From Geothermobacter hydrogeniphilus (GTDB lineage Bacteria > Desulfobacterota > Desulfuromonadia > Desulfuromonadales > Geothermobacteraceae), in assembly GCF_002093115.1 (NCBI RefSeq), contig NZ_NAAD01000012.1, forward strand, positions 1 through 64,000: a DNA stretch of 64,000 nucleotides, written 5' to 3'. Shown here one piece after another: positions 34,143-41,756 of this stretch. The notes under the pieces are model-generated. The model worked only from the letters and a program-made list of their open reading frames with translations. It searched no databases and was not told the DNA's origin. Position numbers and translations under genes: made by a program. Every line of letters starts with the position of its first letter. Position 1 is the stretch's first letter.

Positions 34143-35791
34143 CAATTCCCCAGCGCGAGGGGGGCAGGATTCTTGTCGACGCCCTGAAAATCCATCAGGT
34201 CGATACCGTTTTCTGCGTGCCGGGCGAAAGCTACCTGCCGGTACTCGACGCCCTGTACGATGAGCAGGAGCGGCTGCGCCTGATCGTCTGCCGGCAGGAA
34301 GGGGGAGCCGCCTTCATGGCCGAGGCCTACGGCAAGCTGACCGGCCGGCCGGGGGTCTGCTTCGTCACCCGCGGCCCCGGCGCGACCAACGCCGGCATCG
34401 GCGTCCACACCGCCCGGCAGGACTCGACCCCGCTGGTGCTCTTCGTCGGCCAGGTCGGCGGCCGAATGGTTGAGCGTGAGGCTTTTCAGGAAATCGACTA
34501 CCGCCGCATGTTCGGCCAGATGGCCAAGTGGGTCGCCCAGATCGATCGGGTCGAGCGTATTCCGGAAATGGTCAGTCACGCCTTTCACCTGGCGGTATCC
34601 GGTCGCCCCGGACCGGTGGTGCTGGCGCTGCCGGAAGACGTGCTGTCCGCCGTGGCCGCGGTGCCCGACTGCGACCGCTACCGTCCCGTCCAGGCCCATC
34701 CGGGACCGGATGCCCTGCGGGAACTGCGGGAGAGACTGGCCGCCGCGCAACGTCCCCTGCTGATTCTCGGTGGCGGCGGCTGGTCCGCCGAGGCCTGCGC
34801 CGCCATCCGCCGCTTCAGTGAGGCCAACCGGCTGCCGACCCTCTGCACTTTCCGACGACAGGATCTGTACGACAACCGGCTGCCCAACTATGTCGGGGAT
34901 CTGGGGCTCGGCGTCAACCCCCGCCTGGCCGAACGGGTCCGGCAGGCGGACCTGTTGCTCGCCGTCGGCCCGCGCCTCGGCGAAACGACCACCGGCGGCT
35001 ACCAACTGCTCGATATCCCGCGCCCCCGGCAGACCCTGATCCATGTCCATGCCGGCGCCGAGGAACTGGGACGCGTCTACCGGGCCGACCTGCCGATCAA
35101 TGCCGGCATGGCGGAATTCGCCGCCGCCGTCAGCACCCTGCCGACCGTCGAAGCACCGGCCTGGCAGGACTGGCTGACACAGGCGCGGGAAGACTACCTG
35201 AGCCACCTGCAGCCGCCGACCGCGCGCGGGGAACTGGACCTGGCCGCCGTTATCGCATTTCTCAACCGACGGCTGCCGGCAGAGGCGATCCTCACCAACG
35301 GCGCCGGCAACTACTCCGCCTGGCTGCACCGCTTCTACCAGTATCGCGGTTTCCGCACCCAGCTGGCTCCCACCAGCGGGGCCATGGGCTATGGCGTCCC
35401 CGCGGCGGTCGCGGCCAAGCTGGCCCACCCGGAACGGCCGGTGGTCTGCCTGGCCGGCGACGGTTGCTTCCAGATGAACGGCCAGGAGTTGGCCACCGCC
35501 GTCCGGCACCGGCTGGCGATTATCTTCCTGGTCTGCAACAACGGCATGTACGGCACCATCCGCATGCACCAGGAACGGCGCTATCCCGGCCGGGTCTGCG
35601 GCACCGACCTGGCCAACCCGGACTTCGCCGCCCTGGCCCGGGCCTACGGCGCCCACGGCGAAACGGTCGACAATCACGAAACCTTCGTCGCCGCTTTCGA
35701 GCGAGCCCTGACACTGGACGGACCGGCACTGATCGAACTGCGCACCGATCCCCGGGCGATCACTCCCGACGAAAGACTGGAGCAAAGCTAG
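34139..35791 (+). CDS. Acetolactate synthase-like ThDP-dependent enzyme
   Basis: 550 aa, the usual size. The N-terminal Pyr domain contains the catalytic Glu in CRQEGGAAFMAEAYGKLTG. The C-terminal PP domain has the ThDP/metal motif LAGDGCFQMNGQELATA followed by CNNGMYG. Family reactions include acetolactate synthesis and decarboxylation of 2-oxo acids such as benzoylformate or phenylpyruvate. No regulatory-subunit gene is adjacent, so a catabolic decarboxylase/lyase role is likelier than isoleucine/valine synthesis (inference). Confidence 0.85.
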   Translation: MTIPQREGGRILVDALKIHQVDTVFCVPGESYLPVLDALYDEQERLRLIVCRQEGGAAFMAEAYGKLTGRPGVCFVTRGPGATNAGIGVHTARQDSTPLVLFVGQVGGRMVEREAFQEIDYRRMFGQMAKWVAQIDRVERIPEMVSHAFHLAVSGRPGPVVLALPEDVLSAVAAVPDCDRYRPVQAHPGPDALRELRERLAAAQRPLLILGGGGWSAEACAAIRRFSEANRLPTLCTFRRQDLYDNRLPNYVGDLGLGVNPRLAERVRQADLLLAVGPRLGETTTGGYQLLDIPRPRQTLIHVHAGAEELGRVYRADLPINAGMAEFAAAVSTLPTVEAPAWQDWLTQAREDYLSHLQPPTARGELDLAAVIAFLNRRLPAEAILTNGAGNYSAWLHRFYQYRGFRTQLAPTSGAMGYGVPAAVAAKLAHPERPVVCLAGDGCFQMNGQELATAVRHRLAIIFLVCNNGMYGTIRMHQERRYPGRVCGTDLANPDFAALARAYGAHGETVDNHETFVAAFERALTLDGPALIELRTDPRAITPDERLEQS

Positions 35792-35903
35792 CCATTCCTG
35801 ACGTGAAATCCAGTCCGGCAGAAAAGAAGAATCTGCCTCAGGGGAGCAATCTCGACTCTTTGACTATCTTCCGCGAGACTGTCCGAACCTACATCAAAAC
35901 CAC

Positions 35904-35932
35904 TTGACAAACCACGCTATCACGTCCATAGT
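35904..35932 (+). promoter_or_regulatory. Promoter of the wHTH/nucleotidyltransferase pair
   Basis: -35 TTGACA (35904-35909), 17-bp spacer, -10 CATAGT (35927-35932). An overlapping palindrome GTCCACGGAC (35931-35940) is a possible autoregulatory operator. Confidence 0.6.
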
Positions 35933-35976
35933 CCACGGACAAAGGACAAGAGGGAAAGAGAGGGGGGGGTGACACA

Positions 35977-36525
35977 ATGAAAAGTCAAGATATTTTCATC
36001 CTGTTAAAGTTGGCCAGCCTGCAAGCTCAGGAGAACAAAGATCTGTCGTCGGTCGATGCCGCTCTTTACACGGTCAGGGGGCTTGCTGAAGAATTGGGTG
36101 TCGGAAAATCCGAGATCAATAACTCCATCAATCGCAGTATTTCTGTCGGCCTGCTCAAAAGAGACCGTAAAAATAATTTGCCACGGCCAAACCTGAAAGC
36201 CCTCAGAGAGTTCATTGTTTACGGCCTCAAATATGTTTTTCCGGCCAAACCTTCTGAAATAACCCGAGGAATACCGACGGCCTTTGCAGCGCCCATGCTC
36301 AAAGGACAACTGATGACAGCAGGCGAAATGATTTATGTCTGGCCAGACGCCAAGGGTAGAGACAAGGGCCAATCGGTTACGCCACTTTTTAAAACTGTCC
36401 CCTATGCGATCAAACGCGACTCCAGACTTTACACATCCCTCGCTCTGGTTGACGCTATTCGTCTCGGTGGCCCAAGGGAAGCGCACCTTGCCGAACAACT
36501 TCTCGCTGAAAGTCTTGAAGCATGA
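35977..36525 (+). CDS. Winged-helix regulator, antitoxin-like partner
   Basis: 182 aa. Residues about 20-75 form a winged-helix segment (YTVRGLAEELGVGKSEINNS, then SVGLLKRDRKNNLPRPNLKAL). The C-terminal half lacks a recognised domain. The gene overlaps the nucleotidyltransferase gene by 4 nt. A DNA-binding protein before a nucleotidyltransferase is the layout of AbiE-like type IV toxin-antitoxin systems, so an antitoxin/repressor role is proposed from layout only. Confidence 0.6.
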   Translation: MKSQDIFILLKLASLQAQENKDLSSVDAALYTVRGLAEELGVGKSEINNSINRSISVGLLKRDRKNNLPRPNLKALREFIVYGLKYVFPAKPSEITRGIPTAFAAPMLKGQLMTAGEMIYVWPDAKGRDKGQSVTPLFKTVPYAIKRDSRLYTSLALVDAIRLGGPREAHLAEQLLAESLEA

Positions 36526-37223
36526 GAAACAACACTTACAATCTGCTCAGGGAGATGATCACAACAGTTGCCAGGGCTTTGGGCGAAGAAATGCTGGACG
36601 AAGTTGCTTTTGTCGGCGGCTGTACGACCGGATTCCTGCTGACCGATGAATTCAGCAGGGAAGCGGTTCGCTATACCGATGATGTCGACCTGATCATCAA
36701 TGTTGTCGGTTACCCGAAGTGGGCCAGTTTCCAGGAGCGGTTGAGGGACAAAGGATTCAAGGAATCCGCTGAAGACAAAGTCAATTGCCGCATGCGGCTC
36801 GATGGTCTGAAAGTCGATTTTATGCCAGATGACGAAAGAATACTGGGCTACAGTAATCGCTGGTATTCAGAGGCTTTCGCGTCTGCGCAGCCCTACCGCC
36901 TGACCGAAGCAATAACCATAAAGTTGCTCACACCTCCCTATTTTATTGCCACAAAACTTGAAGCCTACCTGGGACGCGGCAATGATGACCCGCAAGGCAG
37001 CCATGACATGGAAGACATTCTCAACCTATTCGATGGCCGTGACGATATTGTTGAAGTGATTGCTGAAGAAAAAGAAGCCGTCAGAAGCTACATCGCTCGA
37101 CAGATTGATCTACTTCTTAAGAACAACGATTTCGACTATGCGGTGCAGACTGCGGCCAGGGGAGACAAGGCCCGAGAAGATCTCATTTATGAGCGACTGG
37201 AAAGGGTTCGGGATTTAGAATAG
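36522..37223 (+). CDS. AbiEii-like nucleotidyltransferase, possible toxin
   Basis: 233 aa. The nucleotidyltransferase fold shows FVGGCTTGFLLTDEF (glycine loop), YTDDVDLIINV (D-x-D metal ligands, about residues 47-49), a third acidic strand LKVDFMPDD, and LLTPPYFIATKLEAYLGRG typical of AbiEii-like proteins. These enzymes can block growth by adding nucleotides to tRNA or other targets (family knowledge). It is coupled to the upstream wHTH gene by ATGA. Confidence 0.72.
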   Translation: MRNNTYNLLREMITTVARALGEEMLDEVAFVGGCTTGFLLTDEFSREAVRYTDDVDLIINVVGYPKWASFQERLRDKGFKESAEDKVNCRMRLDGLKVDFMPDDERILGYSNRWYSEAFASAQPYRLTEAITIKLLTPPYFIATKLEAYLGRGNDDPQGSHDMEDILNLFDGRDDIVEVIAEEKEAVRSYIARQIDLLLKNNDFDYAVQTAARGDKAREDLIYERLERVRDLE

Positions 37224-37537
37224 GGCTGAACTTAAAGGCAAACCATAAGCTCTGGGAGTTGCAACATTGCAGACCCTCTTGTTTGTTCTCTGGGCGGTGG
37301 AACGGAGCCGAGGAATTGTGGATGAGGTTGATATTGTTCTTCAGGATGAAGGAATAGCATAACTGCATGGGCGTACCTTTGTCCCCTCCAAAATGTCCGT
37401 TAACACATATATGGCCTCCCCTCTACATACAAGGAGACATGGGGGCAAATCTGCCTTTGGCTTTTATCAAAGATTGTCAGGACATAGGGTCAAATAGTCA
37501 TTAGGGTAATAGTCATTGACAATGGGCGGAAGATTCC

Positions 37538-37566
37538 TTGCCGGCGATACAAATATCCGTTATTAT
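37538..37566 (+). promoter_or_regulatory. Promoter for the DUF6516/HTH operon
   Basis: -35-like TTGCCG (37538-37543), 17-bp spacer, -10 TATTAT (37561-37566), then AGGAGGGG (37587-37594) before a TTG start at 37605. The 300 bp upstream (37224-37537) contain no gene that I can support. Confidence 0.55.
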
Positions 37567-37604
37567 CATCAGGTGATAAATATGGCAGGAGGGGACATTT
37601 TCAT

Positions 37605-37951
37605 TTGAACAGCTTCGACCTTGAAAATCTCTTGAATTTGAATGGAGAAATTTTGCCCATGGCAAACGGCTACTGGGTCAAATTTGAAGCCAGGCGGGTC
37701 ACGGTCAATGAGCATATCCCCCACGGGAGCAGTTACAGCCTGACGCTCCACGACAGAACCAACCGACGGATAATCGGCTTCGACAATGCTCACGCGATCA
37801 AATCGAGAAGAAAAACGGGGCCCGAAAAATAACCTGGGACCACAAACACCAGCAAGAGAGGGTGTTCTGGTACGAATTCAAAACGGCAGGGCAGCTGCTC
37901 GAAGATTTCTGGGAAGCCGTTGAGACCTGCCTGGGAGAAAAGCATGTCTGA
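37605..37951 (+). pseudogene. DUF6516-like toxin gene with a one-base frameshift
   Basis: The first 75 codons (TTG start, strong AGGAGGGG) encode the N-terminal part, with YSLTLHDRTNRRIIGFDNAH. The frame ends at a TAA (37830-37832). The -1 frame carries the family's C-terminal part: ITWDHKHQQERVFWYEF, then QLLEDFWEAVETCLGEKHV, ending at 37951. Restoring one A to the A5 run at 37811-37815 joins the two into one 115-residue protein. It overlaps the downstream HTH gene by 8 nt. Either a real inactivating mutation or a sequencing error. Confidence 0.65.
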
Positions 37952-38318
37952 AAATGTCCTGAAAATCGGCATCATGTCCAGAGAAGATTACAAACAGCGG
38001 ACCATTGCGATTGCCCGGGGTACATATACTCCCAAACGCAACGAGCCGAAGATCTGGTTCGAATCTCTCCAGTCAATGGCACAGGTTTTGAGCAGCGAAA
38101 ATCAACGCCTGCTGCGACTGATCATGGATGAACATCCCCAGTCCCTTAAAGAACTTGAAGAACTGACGGGAAGAACCTCCAGCAATCTCTCCCGGACTCT
38201 GAAGACCATGGCTCATTACGGGATTGTCGAGCTTGAAAAACATAAGCGACGTCTTGTGCCAAAGGTTAAAACGTCCGACTTTCGAGTCGAATTTGGCATC
38301 AGACAACAATCTCATTGA
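37944..38318 (+). CDS. HTH antitoxin-like protein (HVO_A0114 type)
   Basis: 124 aa from the ATG at 37944. The C-terminal winged helix reads QRLLRLIMDEHPQSLKELEE, then LTGRTSSNLSRTLKTMAHYG as the recognition helix, like MarR/HVO_A0114 regulators. Such proteins often follow DUF6516 toxins and serve as antitoxin and repressor. The frame-shifted toxin precedes it with 8 nt overlap. Confidence 0.72.
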   Translation: MSENVLKIGIMSREDYKQRTIAIARGTYTPKRNEPKIWFESLQSMAQVLSSENQRLLRLIMDEHPQSLKELEELTGRTSSNLSRTLKTMAHYGIVELEKHKRRLVPKVKTSDFRVEFGIRQQSH

Positions 38319-38395
38319 CGATTTTTGGATTTATGCATTCAGCGGGGCGGCCGACAAAATCAGCTGCTTGCCTCACCCTCAGCGAGGACAGCGAA

Positions 38396-38980
38396 ATGTT
38401 CAAAGACATCGTATTGAAAAACAGGAGCTACAGACGCTTCCGGGAAGATGCAACCATCGAAGAGCAGGACCTGCGGGAGCTGGTCAACCTGGCCCGGCTG
38501 ACCGCCTCGGGAGCCAATCGTCAACCCCTGAAATACCTGCTTTCGAATACGCCGGAAAAAAACGGCAGGATCTTCCCCCACCTGCACTGGGCGGGCTATC
38601 TGCAGGACTGGCCGGGGCCGGCGGCAGGGGAACGCCCGTCCGCCTATATCGTCATCCTCGGCGACACCAGCATCGCCAGGGGCTTCGGCTGCGACCACGG
38701 CATCGCCGCCCAGACCATTCTGCTGGGTGCTGTTGAAAAGGGCTGGGGCGGATGCATCATGGGGGCCATCAACCGGGACGCCCTGCGCAAGGCTCTCAAC
38801 ATCCCGGAACAGTTCGAAATCCTGCTGGTTCTCGCCCTCGGCAAACCGGTGGAAGAGGTGGTCATCGAACCCGTGCCGGCAGATGGAAATGTGAAATACT
38901 GGCGGGATGAAAAGGGGACCCACCACGTGCCGAAACGGGCCCTGGAGGAGATCATCCTCTCCCTCGGAGAGGATGTCTGA
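38396..38980 (+). CDS. Nitroreductase-family FMN protein
   Basis: 194 aa from the ATG at 38396, where the domain begins. FMN contacts: KNRSYRRFREDATIEEQDL at the N-terminus, ARLTASGANRQPLKYL, and EKGWGGCIMGAINRDALRKAL. It would reduce an unknown small molecule with NAD(P)H. There is no ferredoxin domain, unlike the two nitroreductases at 44079 and 45554. It is convergent with the small cysteine-containing gene on the minus strand. Confidence 0.85.
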   Translation: MFKDIVLKNRSYRRFREDATIEEQDLRELVNLARLTASGANRQPLKYLLSNTPEKNGRIFPHLHWAGYLQDWPGPAAGERPSAYIVILGDTSIARGFGCDHGIAAQTILLGAVEKGWGGCIMGAINRDALRKALNIPEQFEILLVLALGKPVEEVVIEPVPADGNVKYWRDEKGTHHVPKRALEEIILSLGEDV

Positions 38981-39003
38981 CCCTCCACGACCTGACCCAG
39001 GGC

Positions 39004-39198
39004 CTAAGCCTTGGAGAACGGGCTCGGATTGCAGAGATTTTTTGCTTCTTTGGCAACGGCGTTGCAGTTCAGGCAGATGTGTCCCGGGTCTTTCATCAAT
39101 GCCGCCACGTCTTCGTCGCGACCTTCTTTGCGCAATTGACAGATATGCAGCCAGTGTCCCGCCGGGTCCTTGCATTCAACTTTCTTCGAGTCAGACAT
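39004..39198 (-). CDS. Small Cys/His-containing hypothetical protein
   Basis: 64 aa with a good ribosome site (GGGAGG, 6 nt before the ATG). Cys and His are spaced for metal binding: VECKDPAGHWLHIC near the N-terminus, HICLNCNAV in the middle, and NLCNP near the end. I do not recognise a named family. It lies upstream of a fragment of the 163-bp repeat (39233-39301). Confidence 0.6.
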   Translation of the reverse strand: MSDSKKVECKDPAGHWLHICQLRKEGRDEDVAALMKDPGHICLNCNAVAKEAKNLCNPSPFSKA

Positions 39199-39330
39199 GG
39201 GGCCTCCCGTGAACTGTTGTGGTCGATGCTTACCCTGAAGCAGTGAGTCCCCTGGCGGCGGACTGCACGCGTCATCCAGCAGAAACTCATTGATTCAGGT
39301 TTTAAGTATAACACCCCGCTGACCCCGGTC

Positions 39331-40701
39331 TCAGATCCGCCCCTCCCGGCGCAGCTTGACCAGGTGCGATTCGATGTTCAGCAGGGCGAAGGGCAGCAAC
39401 TGCTGATCGACCCCCTGGTAGACGGTGTCGAGAATCTCGGCTTTTGTTTTGCCGCTGACGAATAACCTGTGGATCGCCTCTTCCCGTTCACGGCGATGTC
39501 GCAGGGTCTCCCGCAGGCGATGGGTGCCGCGCATCGGTGCGCCGTGCGAGGGCAGGATCACGGCAGGGTCAAGCGCGATAATGCGTTCCAGGGTTCCGAA
39601 ATAGGCCGCCATGTCACCTTCCGGCGCGGCAATCACCACCGTGCCGGCCCCCTGGATGAGATCCCCGACCAGGAACCAGCGCAACGACTCCGGCGCCAGG
39701 GCGAGCTGCCCGGCATCATGGCCGGGAATCTCGAAAACCCTGACGGTTTCACCCTTCCAGCGGGTCAGTTCATCGCCTTCCCGCCTGATTTCAAGCCGCA
39801 CCTCGGTGAAATAGTCACTGCCATACTTCTTCAGAATACGCTCACGGGTATCGTCACTCATCCAGACCGGAACACCAAGTCGCCTTGCCAGCTGCGGAAC
39901 ATGCTCATGATGATCGTGGTGGTGATGGGTCAGGAATAGGGCGCTGAGCGTTTCCGGTTCCAGGGTGCGCAACAGCTTCTCCAGCACCTGCGGCGACTCG
40001 GGGGACGGGTCAACCAGGATGCGCGGTGCGCCCGGATCTCCGAGCAGAAAAGCATTGGTCCGCTTGACCGGCGGGAAGGTATTGGACGGAACCGGGAGAA
40101 TCCGCACGTCGCTCAACTGCTCAAAGCTGATGACAAACCTGTCCTCATCAAAGCGCGGCGACAGATCGCCGAAAGCGACCCCCTGCGGGTCGCGCTCCAA
40201 AGCCTGCAGCACCCAGCGCAAAGGCGGAACCATCAGCGCGTCCCCGCGTTCAAAGCTGTCAAGCAGCTGCCGCGGGGTCTTCCAGAAACAATCGGCGATC
40301 TCCCCGGGATCGGCGCTGAAAACCGGTCTTGTTTCCAGGTCGATGCGGAACACATGCAGGAAGAAGCGCGCCGCGACAACCGGCGGCGCCAGAGCTTTTG
40401 CCAGGTAGTGGACAGCTTTTACCTGCCCGGAGGCGATCCCGGCCGGGAGATCATAACCGAGTTCCTCCCGAACTTCCCGGACCAGCGCGTGCATCCGTTT
40501 GCCGTCCCACTCGCGAAGCAGCGGGGAGGGATGAGGCAGGTCCGGATCGTCCCGGTCAATCTTCCCCCCGGGAAAGGATTCATAGCCTGGAAAAGCCTGC
40601 AGGTAAGGCTGTCTCCGCAAGGCGAAGATCTCGCCCTGGTAACAGAACACGGCGGCAACCGATTCGATGATTTTAGCTGGGGGCATGGCAGGTCTTTCCA
40701 T
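39331..40701 (-). CDS. Nudix-like and metallo-beta-lactamase fusion protein
   Basis: 456 aa. Residues 1 to about 190 are Nudix-like: FPGGKIDRDDP, then after an insertion LVREVREELGYDL, fitting the GX5EX7REUXEEXGU box with extra residues between its halves. Residues about 205-456 are a metallo-beta-lactamase hydrolase: FLTHHHHDHHEHVPQLAR, IPGHDAGQLAL and LPSHGAPMRG supply the zinc ligands. The start at 40701 is the first ATG of the domain. It would hydrolyse a phosphorylated or thioester metabolite (inference). Confidence 0.85.
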   Translation of the reverse strand: MERPAMPPAKIIESVAAVFCYQGEIFALRRQPYLQAFPGYESFPGGKIDRDDPDLPHPSPLLREWDGKRMHALVREVREELGYDLPAGIASGQVKAVHYLAKALAPPVVAARFFLHVFRIDLETRPVFSADPGEIADCFWKTPRQLLDSFERGDALMVPPLRWVLQALERDPQGVAFGDLSPRFDEDRFVISFEQLSDVRILPVPSNTFPPVKRTNAFLLGDPGAPRILVDPSPESPQVLEKLLRTLEPETLSALFLTHHHHDHHEHVPQLARRLGVPVWMSDDTRERILKKYGSDYFTEVRLEIRREGDELTRWKGETVRVFEIPGHDAGQLALAPESLRWFLVGDLIQGAGTVVIAAPEGDMAAYFGTLERIIALDPAVILPSHGAPMRGTHRLRETLRHRREREEAIHRLFVSGKTKAEILDTVYQGVDQQLLPFALLNIESHLVKLRREGRI

Positions 40702-40747
40702 ATCTCCGCAGGTTTTATTTGCTCATGAGCTCATAAAAATCCAGGCA

Positions 40748-40842
40748 TCACAAATCGAGCGGGCTCCGCGCCTCTTTGCGGGTTCGATCCTGAACAGTAT
40801 GAGTGTAGATCATTGTTGTGCGCAGGTCATTATGCAGATAAC
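40748..40842 (-). pseudogene. C-terminal remnant of an integron-type tyrosine recombinase
   Basis: The minus strand reads LRTTMIYTHTVQDRTRKEARSPLDL, in which TTMIYTH carries the nucleophilic Tyr of tyrosine recombinases and the ending RSPLDL is typical of IntI-like integrases. About 30 residues remain; the rest is missing because an IS256-type element abuts it at 40843. Confidence 0.65.
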
Positions 40843-41606
40843 GTAAAATATTTTCGCTTTTTTGAGAAGGCACGGCAGTGCCCCTTAAGGTTAGAATTGT
40901 GCTTGCCAACATCATCCCTAACCGAAAGGAGAACACTGCCGTGGAAAACGATTGTACCTCAAAACAGGACAAAATTATCCAGCTGAATGAAAACGTCGTC
41001 AGGGACCACCTGGGAAAAATTGTTCGCAGTACCGTCGAGCAGACCCTGAACGACATGCTCGACGCCGAAGCCGATCGCCTGTGCAATGCCGAGAAATACC
41101 AGCGTCATGAAGCCCGCATCGACACCCGGGCCGGGCATTATCAGCGCAAACTGCAAACCCGGGTTGGAGAGGTTGAGCTGAATATTCCGAAACTCAGACG
41201 ACAGACCTTCGAGACCGCCATCATTGAACGCTACAAGCGCCGGGAATCCTCGGTTGAGGAAGCTCTGATTGAAATGTACCTGGCCGGTGTTTCGGTACGA
41301 AGAGACCCTGACCTATTACGATTTTCCGCGAGGGCATCGCAGTCGGATACGCACCAACAATGCCCTTGAACGCATCATGAAGGAAATCCGACGGCGAACC
41401 AGAGTGGTCGGCGCCTTTCCTGACGGGCATTCGGCCTTGATGCTCTGCGCGGCCCGACTGCGCCACATTGCCGGAACCAAATGGGGGCAGAAGCGTTACC
41501 TGAATATGGATTTGCTCAAGGATCAGGATTTTGAACAGCTGATGGAAACAGGCGAAGCAATCTGACGGACTGGGGCACTGCCAGAAAAAAGCGAAAGATT
41601 CTTTAC
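40843..41606 (+). mobile_element. Internally deleted IS256-family insertion sequence
   Basis: About 764 bp instead of the usual 1.3 kb. The ends are inverted repeats: GTAAAATATTTTCGCTTTTT on the left, and the complement of the right end reads GTAAAGAATCTTTCGCTTTT; both continue into GGCAGTGCCCC. No target duplication is evident (CAGATAAC left, ACTACCTG right). Confidence 0.8.
40941..41565 (+). pseudogene. IS256-family transposase, central part lost
   Basis: The N-terminal part (from the ATG at 40941; DAEADRLCNAEKYQRHEAR, IIERYKRRESSVEEALIEMY, LAGVSVRR) runs in one frame until about 41300. The C-terminal part (YYDFPRGHRSRIRTNNALER, EIRRRTRVVGAFPDGHSALM) continues in another frame to 41565. 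The junction at CGAAGAG joins residues normally some 200 apart, so most of the DDE domain is missing and the frame is broken. Confidence 0.85.
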
Positions 41607-41607
41607 A

Positions 41608-41664
41608 CTACCTGCGGGCCACTGCCTCCGTGGGAAATCGTTTGCGGAACTGATTGAGATTCAT
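41608..41664 (-). pseudogene. N-terminal stub of an IS1595-like transposase
   Basis: AAAGGAGG precedes an ATG at 41664 that opens MNLNQFRKRFPTEAVARR and then a stop. The RFPTE start resembles IS1595-family transposases. The stub ends exactly where the IS256 end begins, so insertion or an adjacent deletion probably removed the rest. Low certainty because only 18 codons remain. Confidence 0.4.
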
Positions 41665-41756
41665 GGATCATCCTCCTTTGGGGAGCATGACCCACTGTCT
41701 TTGTGTCAAAATACGTCACAAACCACCTTTGTTTGGTGGATAGAACCGAAAATTTT

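Noticed and set aside
37224-37537. Hidden gene in the gap after the nucleotidyltransferase
   Set aside because: Short open frames lack starts, ribosome sites and recognisable motifs.
37605-37951. Programmed -1 frameshift in the DUF6516-like gene
   Set aside because: The A-run is not in a canonical X-XXY-YYZ register and no strong downstream pseudoknot is evident; a one-base deletion is simpler.
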